From: DATFYM01 sp035315065 | Lineage (GTDB): Bacteria; Acidobacteriota; Terriglobia; UBA7540 | Length of the DNA stretch: 64,000 bases | Direction of reading: 5' to 3' | Assembly (NCBI GenBank): GCA_035315065.1 | Contig: DATFYM010000041.1 | Coordinates: 31,671 to 95,670, forward strand | In this document: positions 53,525 to 61,989 of the stretch, piece after piece | How the letters are laid out: the number at the start of each line of letters is the position of its first letter | Position numbering within the stretch: the stretch's first letter is position 1 | Translations under genes and position numbers: made by a program | Notes under the pieces: generated by a model | The model's database searches: none | What the model saw: only the letters and a program-made list of their open reading frames with translations | Told to the model about the DNA's origin: nothing

Positions 53525-53878
53525 CTAGCCCTTCACCGCTTTGATCAGGCCGTGTAGCATCCGGCTAATCTGGTCCGCCTGCTTGGCCATTTCCTGAAAC
53601 TCAATCTTATAGCCCAAGTCCCGACATAAGATGAAGTAATAGCGCAATTCCTCAAGCGACGCCTCCGACATATTGTAGAAGTGCGCCTTATCCTGCTGGC
53701 CGCGGCGCTTGAAACGTTCCGCTATGTTGGCAGGAATCGACACCGATGCCCGACGCATCTGCGAGACCAGTCCGTACTTCTCGTCCGCCGGCAGGTGCAG
53801 CGTTGACTTGTAGACGCCGAGCACGAATGAATGGGCCACTTGCCAAACATCGAGTTGTTCGAAACGTTCGACTGCCAC
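53525..53878 (-). CDS. Four-helix-bundle protein (S23/TIGR02436 family), second family B copy
   Basis: A 117-residue protein from GTG 53878: VERFEQLDVWQVAHSFVLGV, YGLVSQMRRASVSIPANIAE, QQDKAHFYNMSEASLEELRY, QADQISRMLHGLIKAVKG. By hand alignment it differs at about 18 of 115 positions from the product of 45185-45553, a pair ~8 kb apart in unrelated operons. The GTG lies a few bases from the family B heptamers. One family-typical Gly (IAEG) is Arg here. It is probably read through from the flavoprotein gene. Confidence 0.9.
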   Translation of the reverse strand: MAVERFEQLDVWQVAHSFVLGVYKSTLHLPADEKYGLVSQMRRASVSIPANIAERFKRRGQQDKAHFYNMSEASLEELRYYFILCRDLGYKIEFQEMAKQADQISRMLHGLIKAVKG

Positions 53879-53884
53879 GGCCCC

Positions 53885-54066
53885 TCCCTGCAGACGGCAG
53901 ACGGTATATGGCATACGGGCGAAGACTGCCCTATCGCCCGCATACCGTCGACCGTCTACCTGCTCTAACGGCCCGTATACCGAATGCCCTCTATTGTCTA
54001 CCGTATCCGGTCCACCGTCTACCTGCCCCAAACGGCCCGTCTACCGTATACCGTCTACCGTCTACC
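53885..54066. repeat. Family B heptamer palindromes, 5' flank
   Basis: GCAGACGGCAGACGGTATAT (53887 onward) faces several tracts such as CATACCGTCGACCGTCTACC and GTCTACCGTATACCGTCTAC up to 54066. The last ~75 bp are coding: they form the C-terminal tail of the flavoprotein gene. Confidence 0.8.
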
Positions 54067-55253
54067 TTCCTCCAAATCTCCAGCAGCAACCTCCCAAAGC
54101 TTCGGTACAGTCGCCCCGCCAGCCCAGCATAGGTTTGCGACCCATCGATCAGATCTTCGAGCAGCGCCATAAAGCTTCGGCTGCGCGCTGCGAACTGAAC
54201 CAGACGCGTGGTGGAAGGCGCGCCGAGAAAATCATCGTGATAGAAAAGGTGCGACAGGCGCGACCCCAGCGCGAGGCGGCGGCCGAAGTCGCGCCAGACG
54301 CGCTCCGCGTAGGTCCGCGGGGCGCCTGCGAGCAACGCCTCCGCCAGCAATTCGCCGGAACGCATGGCGAAATAGATGCCCTCGCCCGTGACCGGGTCCA
54401 CCAAGCCGGCTGCGTCGCCCACTAGCGCCCAACCGTCCCCCGCCAGGCGCAAGTTGCCCCAACTCTCTGTCGTCAGCGCGGGCAGCAAGTGGCTGAACAC
54501 CGGCGCGCCCTCATAAGCATAACCGAACCGGCTCGCGAAGCCATGCAGGCGCCGGCGCAGCTCCGGCATGGTGGTCTCGCGCGCTTTGCCGCAGATCCCC
54601 AGCGACAGGTGGTCCGAACGCGGAAACGACCACGCATAGCCTTCGAAGTCCTCGAAGAACTGTACGCGCAGAAGCGTATCGCACGCCGGCGCGTAATAAC
54701 CGAACGTCAGCATGAAGTCTCGGGCGGAAAGCTGCTCCGCCACCAGACCGCGCAAACGGGTGCGCGCGCCCGCCGCGAGAATCAGATAATCCGCCGCGTA
54801 GGTACCCTCGCGACCTTTCAGGCGCCAGCCATGGCACGAGCCTCCAGCCCGTGGGTCCGCGCGCTCGAAACTCACAATGCGGTCCTGAATGATCTCGGCG
54901 CCTGCTCCTTCGGCGCGCCGCAACAACAACCGGTTCAGCACGGCGCGGGAATAGATCGCCAGTGGCTCGCGCAGTCGCAGCCGAACGGATACCCCATCCG
55001 GCGCCCCGTTGGCCGCCACCAACTCCGCGTCGCGTATTGTAGTGTGGGCGTCCGTCGCCTCCGCCAAGAATGGATAGCGCCGCAGTGCCTTTGGCGGTAA
55101 GCCGCCGCCGCAGGGCTTCTCCCACCCCAATCGCTCCTCGAACACGAGCGCGCGCGCGCCGGGACCGCCCCCGCTACTCGCCAGCCCTTCGGCGACCATC
55201 GCGCCGGCGGGACCTCCTCCGATGATGGCAATTGTCTTCACGCTCTCCAGCAC
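53991..55253 (-). CDS. Geranylgeranyl reductase family flavoprotein with repeat-derived tail
   Basis: A 420-residue FAD enzyme. The N-terminal Rossmann motif is TIAIIGGGPAGAMVAE, followed by EKPCGGGLPPKALRR and a second FAD motif GDAAGLVDPVTGEGIYFAM. The family reduces prenyl double bonds of lipids or quinones; the exact substrate is unknown. GTG 55253 is used; GTG 55241 is an alternative. The body ends near residue 395 (GRLLLEIWR). The last ~25 residues (VDGRRYTVDG then GYGRQ) are translated family B heptamers, so an original stop was lost to the repeat. Confidence 0.88.
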   Translation of the reverse strand: MLESVKTIAIIGGGPAGAMVAEGLASSGGGPGARALVFEERLGWEKPCGGGLPPKALRRYPFLAEATDAHTTIRDAELVAANGAPDGVSVRLRLREPLAIYSRAVLNRLLLRRAEGAGAEIIQDRIVSFERADPRAGGSCHGWRLKGREGTYAADYLILAAGARTRLRGLVAEQLSARDFMLTFGYYAPACDTLLRVQFFEDFEGYAWSFPRSDHLSLGICGKARETTMPELRRRLHGFASRFGYAYEGAPVFSHLLPALTTESWGNLRLAGDGWALVGDAAGLVDPVTGEGIYFAMRSGELLAEALLAGAPRTYAERVWRDFGRRLALGSRLSHLFYHDDFLGAPSTTRLVQFAARSRSFMALLEDLIDGSQTYAGLAGRLYRSFGRLLLEIWRKVDGRRYTVDGPFGAGRRWTGYGRQ

Positions 55254-55290
55254 TCCAAGGAGCTGAGAATAACACAGTAAGGGCGAGGTT

Positions 55291-55320
55291 CTTCTTCTGT
55301 CTTCTGTCTTCTGTCTTCTT
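55291..55320. repeat. CTTCTGT heptamer tract
   Basis: Four TCTTCTG units follow one another and end at the stop codon of the Amt gene. I see no facing arm. Confidence 0.6.
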
Positions 55321-56668
55321 ACCGTGGCATGAACTCATCAGTGTGGGTGGCGAATTCCGGATAGGCGCCGGCGCCCAACTCGTAGAGGTCCATCCCCTCC
55401 CGCTCTCCGTCCACGGCGACCCGCTGGGGGTAAATCCGATTCAGCAGCCAGTTGAGGGCATAGGTCAACGGCAGGACAAAACCGAGCAGGGTAGCCACAC
55501 CCACCAGTTGCGCCAGCCATTGGCCGGAATCGCCGCCGGGGCCACCCGACGGTTCCGCGACCACATTGGGCAAGCGGCCGGGGAAGCGAGCGAAAAGCCC
55601 CAGCGCCAGTACGCCCCAGAGACCGCCCACGGCATGGACGGAAACCGCGCCTCCGGGATCGTCCACCGCCAGCCAGAATTCGAACGCTTCCACGGCGAAA
55701 GGCACCGCCGCGCCGGCGACGATGCCGATCATCAGCGCCGCTGCCGGGGCGACAAAGGCACAGGCCGCCGAGCTTGCCGCCAGCCCGCCCACCCAACCGT
55801 TGGCAGTGAGCGAGGCGTCGGGTTTGCCGAACCGGACCCGGGTGATGACGGCAGCCGCCAGGGCGGCGGCGGCCGCTGACAGCGTGGTGTTGACCGCAAT
55901 CGAAACGGCGCGTCCGGATTCGGCGCCGGCGAACAGGATGGCGCCGGCGGAGTTCAAGCCTAGCCATCCCACCCAGGCCAGAAGGCAACCGAACAGGATG
56001 AGCACCGCGTTGTGGCCGGGGATCGCGGCGGGCGCGCCGTCCGGACCGTACTTGCCGCGGCGCGCACCCAGGATCCAGGCAATGGCCAAGGCGGTGAGGC
56101 CGCCTACCGCTTGAATCGAGCTGGAGCCTCCGGCGTCCACAAAGCCGTGGCCGAGCCCGTAGTTCGCCCCCAGTTGCGCCAGCCATCCGCCACCCCAGAC
56201 CCAGTGCGCGAACAGTGGGTATGTCCAGCCGGCCAGGAGCGCAGTCGAAGCGCAGGCCGCACCCAGTCGCCAGCGGTCGGCTCCCGCGCCCAGCGGGATC
56301 AGCGCCGCTAAACCGACGCTTAGCATCCCGAAGCAGGCCGCCAGCGATGCGGGAGAGCCGTCCAGGTCCAGCCGGCGCAAGAACAGAGGCTCAGCCGCGG
56401 TCCAACTCCATGCCTTGCCGCCGACGAGGATCACGTGCGCCGGCCGTCCGAGGTACCCTTGCCAGGCAAATCCGCACACACAGTACACCACGGCCGCCAG
56501 CGCCATGAGACACAGCGCCGCGAGCATCGCGTGCGCCGCGCTTCGCGAGCGTCCTAGCCCGGTGTTAATGAGTGAAATCCCGGCGCCCGCCAAAGGAACC
56601 AGGAGAATGCAAACGATGCACAGCACGCTCCCAGCTTCGGAGAGGGCGGGCGGAGCGAGAGGGGTCAA
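55319..56668 (-). CDS. amt: Ammonium transporter (Amt family), variant twin-His site
   Basis: A 449-residue membrane protein with about 11 helices. TTG 56668 is chosen because its T-G-A overlaps the stop of the small gene upstream (TTGA). Amt features: LFAHWVWGGGWLAQLG, GHNAVLILFGCLLAWVGWLG and the second pore His in VSVHAVGGLWGVLALGLFA. The first pore His of the AGGxxxH motif is missing: the aligned stretch reads AGGSSSIQAVGG. In E. coli AmtB both His line the pore. Here Ile or Gln replaces the first, so conduction may differ. No glnK gene is adjacent. Confidence 0.88.
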   Translation of the reverse strand: MTPLAPPALSEAGSVLCIVCILLVPLAGAGISLINTGLGRSRSAAHAMLAALCLMALAAVVYCVCGFAWQGYLGRPAHVILVGGKAWSWTAAEPLFLRRLDLDGSPASLAACFGMLSVGLAALIPLGAGADRWRLGAACASTALLAGWTYPLFAHWVWGGGWLAQLGANYGLGHGFVDAGGSSSIQAVGGLTALAIAWILGARRGKYGPDGAPAAIPGHNAVLILFGCLLAWVGWLGLNSAGAILFAGAESGRAVSIAVNTTLSAAAAALAAAVITRVRFGKPDASLTANGWVGGLAASSAACAFVAPAAALMIGIVAGAAVPFAVEAFEFWLAVDDPGGAVSVHAVGGLWGVLALGLFARFPGRLPNVVAEPSGGPGGDSGQWLAQLVGVATLLGFVLPLTYALNWLLNRIYPQRVAVDGEREGMDLYELGAGAYPEFATHTDEFMPR

Positions 56669-56844
56669 TCTCTTGATCCTCGCAGAACCAGATGAGAGCG
56701 GAACACCAGCGCCAGTCCGAGTGCTTCCACCCCGATGCCAGCCAGGACAAAGGCCGCCCGCGCCGGCGATGCTCCGAGTAGCACCACGGCAGCCAGAACG
56801 AGAATCCACCCTGCCACGAGCAGCAGGAAGCCTATTAGTCTCAT
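56665..56844 (-). CDS. Small membrane protein, 59 aa, upstream of amt
   Basis: From ATG 56844 to TGA 56665-56667 this codes for a 59-residue, two-helix protein: LIGFLLLVAGWILVLAAVVL, then an Ala/Arg-rich turn and FVLAGIGVEALGLALVFRSH. Its stop overlaps the amt start by 4 bp. I know of no function; the coupling suggests an accessory subunit of the transporter. It is too short for usual gene-length cut-offs. Confidence 0.7.
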   Translation of the reverse strand: MRLIGFLLLVAGWILVLAAVVLLGASPARAAFVLAGIGVEALGLALVFRSHLVLRGSRD

Positions 56845-56850
56845 GACTCA

Positions 56851-57078
56851 ATCAGAAATCAGAAATCAGAAATTAGAATTGAAGGCAGCGCTTCCTGATT
56901 TCTGACTTCTGATTTCTGATTTTCTTCAACCCTCTTTGTAACGTAAGGTTCGCAACCGCGCCCGTCCAATCGATTTTTTTTATGGTCGAGAGAAGGGCGA
57001 ACCGGGGTCAGAGAAGGCCGATACCCTTCCGTGCTACAACAATTCTTCTGATTTCTGACTTCTGATTTCTGAATTCTT
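56851..57078. repeat. Family H palindrome and tract
   Basis: ATCAGAAATCAGAAATCAGA (56851-56880) faces TTCTGACTTCTGATTTCTGA (56890-56925). A further TTCTGATTTCTGACTTCTGA tract is at 57043-57078. No gene lies between. Confidence 0.8.
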
Positions 57079-57359
57079 CTTAGTCGGCAAAAGAATCTCT
57101 TATGCCGGCGAGAAGTTCTGCTTGGCCAAGCGATTTTTATCCTCATCACAAAATCTATTTCTTTGACCTTTGCGCCCAGGGTTGCGTATGGTCAATCTGC
57201 TGGTTCGACGGTGTCTCGGAGTTGACTTTTGCCTTGCACGTCTCTTAGGGATCGAAGCCCAAGGGCGATTCTCAACGCAAGCTGTCTGCTGGTTCTTGGG
57301 GGGCTCTGGCGATAGCCGGACCTGGAGGGTTAAATAATTCAACAAAAAGGAGATTGTAC
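57079..57359. other. Leader of the permease gene
   Basis: About 280 bp. TTGACC (57163-57168) and TATGGT (57187-57192) with 18 bp between form a weak promoter candidate. A CCAG..CTGG short hairpin (57294-57325) precedes the RBS. No gene is seen. Confidence 0.3.
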
Positions 57360-59171
57360 ATGGCGGAGACCACCGCACCTGAAATGAAGAAGACTTTGGG
57401 CTTAACCGGCCTGACGATGAACGCCATGGCGCTCATCGCGCCGGGCGCTTTCCTCTGGCTCACCTTTGTCACACAGGCCACCGAAGGCTCGACCTCACCG
57501 GCAATGTGGAGCGGCATCGTGCTCGCGCTGTTGCTCTGCCTGGCCACGGCGGTCTGTTACGCGGAGATGGCAAAGTTGTATCCCGGCACGGGCAGTTCCT
57601 ACTACTTTGCCGAGCAAGCTTTCCTGAACCACGACACCGCGTGGCGCTACGCGCGGATTTCCAAGTTCATCGTCGGCTGGGCGTCGCATCTCTACTACTG
57701 GATCTATCCGGGAGTGATGGTCGGCGTTACCGGAGTCATCGCCGGCTACCTGGTGGGCACCCTCTGGCCAAACTTCATGAACGCTACCAACCCCGGTCCG
57801 GCATTCATGATGTTGGTGGCCATCGCGGTCGCCTTCGGGGTCGCCTATATCGCGCACCGCGGCGTCACCGGCTCGACGGCGGTGAACATCGCTATCAACG
57901 TGGTGCAAATCTCGGCGTTGATCGTGTTTTCCGTCTTGGCTCTCGGCTATCGTTTGAATCATAAGCCGGGCAGCGTGGCCTTGCAGTTTGACCCGCAAAC
58001 GAGCGCGGCTTTCAGTTGCGAGTTCGCCACCACCAAGACGATGGTAAACGGGCAGTCCACCGACACCATCGTGCGCGACGCCGGCGGGAATCCGCAGTGC
58101 GCGGTGGACGCGTCCGGCCAGCCCGTGCCCTACCACATCAGCTACCCGGAGAAAGACTCCAGCGGCAACTTCGCCTCCCACTCCAGCGCTAGCTCGGTGA
58201 CCGGAATGCATAATTTTGCCTGGATGTTTATTCAGGCAACGGTCGCCATCTTGATTCTGGTAGGATTCGAATCGGTAACCTCCATGGGCGGGGAAGCCAG
58301 GAATGCCAAACGCGACGTGCCGATTGCGGTGATCGTCTCCTTGCTGGTGCAAGGGGCATTCTGCTACCTCTTCGAGTATTTCGCCGCCAACTATTTCCTC
58401 AACAGTGGTTACACCATGCAAAATGCGGCCGGGTCGGCGGCGCCCATCGGCGACATGATGATTATGGTGGGTGACGCCTTGCTGGGCCCCGGGCGCGGCC
58501 GAATCTTCATGTTGTGCGAGGCGGCAACCGTGTTCCTGGCGCTGATCGGGACCACGCTCTCGTGTATGAACACCGGGGCGCGCGTGACTTACGCCATGGG
58601 CAAAGACCAGGAACTCTCGGGGAGACTCGGCGTCCTGCATGAAAAGAACCTGACGCCGCATCGCGCCATCTGGACCCTGGCAATCATCTCCGCCATCTTC
58701 GGGTGCCTCACGGTGATCATGTATTTCGGCGACGGCAGCGCGCCGGCGGACTCCGCCATCGCGGCCTTGCCTCACGGCTTCTGGTCCAGCTTCGGCTACA
58801 CCACCCACGACAAAATGGCGGCCCTGCCGAATTCCTTTCTGACGGTGACCCTGGCATCGAATTTCGGCACCTTTTTGCTCTACGGGCTGAGTTGCATCAC
58901 TTGCCTGGTCTGCTTCCACAACCACCCGAAGTTCAAAGTGGTTCGTCACCTGATCATCCCGGTGTTCGGCCTGCTGGCTAACCTGGCTTGCATGGCCTTC
59001 TATCTCATCGGGCCGTTTATGGGCTATGGCACCAAAATGGAGCCGCTCCTGGCTCTGGGGGTCGCGCTAGTCTGGGCTATCTACGGCGGAATCTACTTCA
59101 CGCGGGTCGGCAAAAAGACAGGACGGACCACGCTGGTCGAAAGTCGCAACCGCACTCCAGCGGTCGTGTGA
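57360..59171 (+). CDS. APC family amino acid permease
   Basis: A 603-residue transporter with about 12-13 helices. ATG 57360 follows AAAAGGAG at 7 nt. The N-terminus has the APC pattern LGLTGLTMNAMALIAPGAFL with AEMAKLYPGTGSSYYFAEQA in helix 2-3, and GFESVTSMGGEARNAKRDVP before helix 7. A hydrophilic loop of ~80 residues (about 205-285), predicted outside, is longer than usual. It moves amino acids or polyamines with cations. The substrate cannot be told. Confidence 0.88.
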   Translation: MAETTAPEMKKTLGLTGLTMNAMALIAPGAFLWLTFVTQATEGSTSPAMWSGIVLALLLCLATAVCYAEMAKLYPGTGSSYYFAEQAFLNHDTAWRYARISKFIVGWASHLYYWIYPGVMVGVTGVIAGYLVGTLWPNFMNATNPGPAFMMLVAIAVAFGVAYIAHRGVTGSTAVNIAINVVQISALIVFSVLALGYRLNHKPGSVALQFDPQTSAAFSCEFATTKTMVNGQSTDTIVRDAGGNPQCAVDASGQPVPYHISYPEKDSSGNFASHSSASSVTGMHNFAWMFIQATVAILILVGFESVTSMGGEARNAKRDVPIAVIVSLLVQGAFCYLFEYFAANYFLNSGYTMQNAAGSAAPIGDMMIMVGDALLGPGRGRIFMLCEAATVFLALIGTTLSCMNTGARVTYAMGKDQELSGRLGVLHEKNLTPHRAIWTLAIISAIFGCLTVIMYFGDGSAPADSAIAALPHGFWSSFGYTTHDKMAALPNSFLTVTLASNFGTFLLYGLSCITCLVCFHNHPKFKVVRHLIIPVFGLLANLACMAFYLIGPFMGYGTKMEPLLALGVALVWAIYGGIYFTRVGKKTGRTTLVESRNRTPAVV

Positions 59172-59259
59172 TCGAGTGGGAGGACGAAGAGAGCGGTACG
59201 GGCGGGCCCCGGTGGTGTAGGTGCCCGCCCGTTCTTTTCGCAGGGATGGCAGTGGTAAA

Positions 59260-60138
59260 ATGTTCAGGAGCTATCAAAGCCTGTTTCGGAGGACCGACGG
59301 CAGCGCGGTGAGGGGCCTCCGCCCGCCGCAAAGTTCAATGCTGGACGTGGAGTTCGCGCAACTCTCCGATCGCGGACGGGTACGGGAGCACAACGAGGAT
59401 TACCTAGGCTACTCGCTCCCGCAGACGCCGGCAGAGGTGCGCAGTCATGGTTGGCTGTTTGCGCTGGCCGACGGGGTCGGCGGACAGGCTCAAGGTGAGG
59501 TCGCGTCACGAGCCGCGGTGGAAAGCCTTATCGCCGGCTTTCGCGCCTCTGCCGGAGGTGAATTGCACACGGCCCTATTGCCGCGCCTGGTCCAGGACGC
59601 CAACGCGCATGTGTGCGAAACCGAATCGGCGGCCGGGCCCGGCGGCGCCGGGATGTCCACCACGCTCGTCGCCTGCGGCGTGCGGTTCAACCGCGCGGTC
59701 GTTGCCCACGTCGGGGACTCGCGCTGTTATTTGCTCCGCAGCGGCCGCTCCACGGCTCTTACTCGCGACCACACCATCGCCAGCGAGCAAGCCAGCTTGG
59801 GACTGCTCTCCGCGCGCGAGGCGGCCGAGGCAACCACTCGCCACGTTCTCAGCCGGTCGCTGGGAAGCAACCTGTTCGTCAACGTAGAAACCAGCGATCA
59901 CCAGGTGCTGCGCGGCGACGTATTGCTGCTTTGTTCGGACGGGCTCCACGGCGCCGTGACCGCATCGGATATGGCCCACACCGTCAGCCACAGTACGGAC
60001 CTCAAATCCGCGGCAGAAAGGCTCATCGCTCTCGCCAACGAGCGCGACGGCGGCGATAACATCAGCGTTCAGCTCATCCGCGTGCGAGAAGTGGAACGCG
60101 TGGGAATGTATCGTGGGAGGCCCTATAAACTCCGCTAA
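59260..60138 (+). CDS. PP2C-family protein phosphatase
   Basis: A 292-residue phosphatase; ATG 59338 is a possible shorter start. Metal-binding motifs: RVREHNEDYLG, FALADGVGGQAQGE, AHVGDSRCYLLR, LCSDGLHG and GGDNISVQLI. Also DRGRVREHNED at the N-terminus. It removes phosphate from Ser/Thr. With the kinase at 60955 it makes a likely kinase-phosphatase pair, separated by a small membrane protein and two palindromes. Confidence 0.92.
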   Translation: MFRSYQSLFRRTDGSAVRGLRPPQSSMLDVEFAQLSDRGRVREHNEDYLGYSLPQTPAEVRSHGWLFALADGVGGQAQGEVASRAAVESLIAGFRASAGGELHTALLPRLVQDANAHVCETESAAGPGGAGMSTTLVACGVRFNRAVVAHVGDSRCYLLRSGRSTALTRDHTIASEQASLGLLSAREAAEATTRHVLSRSLGSNLFVNVETSDHQVLRGDVLLLCSDGLHGAVTASDMAHTVSHSTDLKSAAERLIALANERDGGDNISVQLIRVREVERVGMYRGRPYKLR

Positions 60139-60140
60139 GC

Positions 60141-60277
60141 TAGTGACAAGTGACCTGTGACGAGTGACGAGCAAGAGAAAACCTCCGTGCTTGCCCGCCC
60201 TTGATCCTTCTCGATAGCGACTCGTCAATCGCCGCTAGACGCTCGTCACTTGTCACTCGTCACTTGTCACTTCTTGA
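60141..60277. repeat. Heptamer palindrome, family L
   Basis: TAGTGACAAGTGACCTGTGA (60141-60173 tract) faces CGTCACTTGTCACTCGTCAC (60239-60277), directly after the phosphatase stop. Confidence 0.8.
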
Positions 60278-60421
60278 CGATGTCACTTCTTTACGACTTC
60301 CTTACGAATTCCTTATATGACGTTGATGCAAGTCTGGCATCCTGTGGTGGAGTTTGATCGGACGACCGCCGACTCGCGGGCAGGCCGCGCCCCGTGACGG
60401 CAACAGGGCACGCTGACAACC

Positions 60422-60784
60422 ATGATCAAAGCCATCTTCAATGAGTTCGCCGGCAATCCGAGCGGAGCCCTAGTCCTCCTGTTCTTGGCCGCGGCGCTGG
60501 AGGCGCTGGGTGATTCCTGCTTCCAGTCGGGGCTGCACCGGAGCGCCGGCCTGGATCGGGTCTGGTACGCGCTCGGCGGGGCCCTGGCGCTGATTCTCTA
60601 CGGCGTGCTGGTGAACATCGCGCCCTGGAAGTTCGGCAAGCTGCTCGGCATCTATGTGGTATTCTTCTTCGTCGTCGCTCAGGCGTTGGCGTGGCTGCGC
60701 TTTGGCGAAGTGCCGACGCGGCCGATGGTGATTGGCGGTTCGCTCATCATCGCGGGCGGTGCGATAATATGCTGGGGGCGATGA
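60422..60784 (+). CDS. Small four-helix membrane protein, SMR/DMT-like
   Basis: A 120-residue protein with four predicted helices. The size and pattern (LAAALEALGDSCFQSGLHRS, with a membrane Glu in helix 1, and PMVIGGSLIIAGGAIICWG at the end) resemble small multidrug resistance or half-size drug/metabolite transporters. Helix 3 reads LGIYVVFFFVVAQALAWLRF. Substrate unknown. Its stop is followed after one base by the family A repeat. Confidence 0.72.
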   Translation: MIKAIFNEFAGNPSGALVLLFLAAALEALGDSCFQSGLHRSAGLDRVWYALGGALALILYGVLVNIAPWKFGKLLGIYVVFFFVVAQALAWLRFGEVPTRPMVIGGSLIIAGGAIICWGR

Positions 60785-60945
60785 GGGTAAAGGGTGAAGG
60801 GTCAAGGGTAAAACGAAGGACCAGAAATTTTGGATTTTGGATTTTGGATTTTGGATTGAAGACCAAGAACCGACAAAATCAGGTCTTGGTCTTCAATCCA
60901 AAATCCAAAATCCAAAATTTCGTTGCCTTCGTTTACCCTTTAACC
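60785..60945. repeat. Nested palindrome, family A outside and K inside
   Basis: Outer GGGTAAAGGGTGAAGGGTCA (to 60813) faces CGTTTACCCTTTAACC (60930-60945). Inner TTTGGATTTTGGATTTTGGA with GAAGACCAAGA (60823-60867) faces TCTTGGTCTTC and CAATCCAAAATCCAAAATCC (60888-60921). Confidence 0.85.
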
Positions 60946-60954
60946 TCCAGAGAC

Positions 60955-61923
60955 ATGACCTCCCTCCATGTGGGCGACCAACTCGACCATTACCGCATTG
61001 ACGGTGTAGCGGCTCGCAGCGGCATGGCCTCGATCTTCCGCGCGATGGACTTGAACACCGGTCGCCAGGTGGCCATCAAGGTTCCGCACCCCGAGATGGA
61101 GAGCGACCCCGTCTTCTTCGATCGGTTCCATCGCGAGCGGGAAATCGGCCAGAAGCTCGATCACCCCGGCGTGATGAAGGTGCTGCCCGACCACGACCGC
61201 AGCCAGGTCTACATGGTGATGGAGTGGGTTGAGGGCCAGTTGCTGCGGGAAATCCTCAACCAGCAGGGGAAGCTTCCCCCCGATCGCGCTGCGCGCCTGA
61301 CGCTTCGCATCCTGGATGCGCTGGACTACATTCACAGCCACGGGGTCGTGCACCGCGATTTGAAGCCGGAAAACATCGTGATCGACGCCGAGGATCGCAT
61401 CAAGCTCATTGACTTCGGCATCGCCGCCAGCGCCGGGGCGCGGCGCCTGACCTTTGCCAAGCTTTCGCAGACCATGGGAACACCCGATTACATCTCTCCC
61501 GAGCAGGTGAAGGGAAAGCGCGGCGATGCCCGCAGCGACCTGTACGCGGTGGGGATCATATTGTACGAAATGCTCACCGGGAAGGTGCCGTTTACCGGAC
61601 CCAACGCCTTTATCATTATGAATGACCGGCTGCTGAACAGTCCTATCCCACCGCGCGAAGTCGATCCCGAAATCTCTCCCCAACTACAGGAGATCATCTA
61701 TCGAGCTTTGGAACGCGATCCCGCCCGGCGCTACGCCAGAGCCCGTGAGTTCGCTTGGGATCTGGAGCATCAGGACCAGGTGGGCGTGGCCGAGCGCCCC
61801 GAGATGCGGGACTGGAAACGGCGGCGTTCACCGTGGCCGAAAAGGATTCTGTTCTATGCGATGCTGGTGATGATTCCCGTCGTCATTTTCGCGCTGCTGC
61901 TCTACGTCTCCCGGCACGGATGA
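60955..61923 (+). CDS. Membrane-anchored Ser/Thr protein kinase (PknB-type)
   Basis: A 322-residue Hanks-type kinase. ATP Lys42 is in RQVAIKVPHP, catalytic Asp135 in HRDLKPENIV, then DFGIAA, and the activation end MGTPDYISPEQVKG. The glycine loop is degenerate (AARSGMASIFRA). The kinase domain ends near 270, a charged juxtamembrane segment follows, and one helix (ILFYAMLVMIPVVIFALLLY) near the end anchors it; there is no extracellular sensor. ATG 60955 is used since upstream in-frame sequence is repeat. Confidence 0.93.
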   Translation: MTSLHVGDQLDHYRIDGVAARSGMASIFRAMDLNTGRQVAIKVPHPEMESDPVFFDRFHREREIGQKLDHPGVMKVLPDHDRSQVYMVMEWVEGQLLREILNQQGKLPPDRAARLTLRILDALDYIHSHGVVHRDLKPENIVIDAEDRIKLIDFGIAASAGARRLTFAKLSQTMGTPDYISPEQVKGKRGDARSDLYAVGIILYEMLTGKVPFTGPNAFIIMNDRLLNSPIPPREVDPEISPQLQEIIYRALERDPARRYARAREFAWDLEHQDQVGVAERPEMRDWKRRRSPWPKRILFYAMLVMIPVVIFALLLYVSRHG

Positions 61924-61989
61924 GATGAACCCTCCCTTGTGGGGTTCGCGACTTAGCGCGCGCGTACCGCCTCCCGCCGTGAAGTGGAT

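Noticed and set aside
57495..58949. 484-residue reverse open frame
   Set aside because: Shadow of the permease gene; no family resemblance, His/Arg-rich noise.
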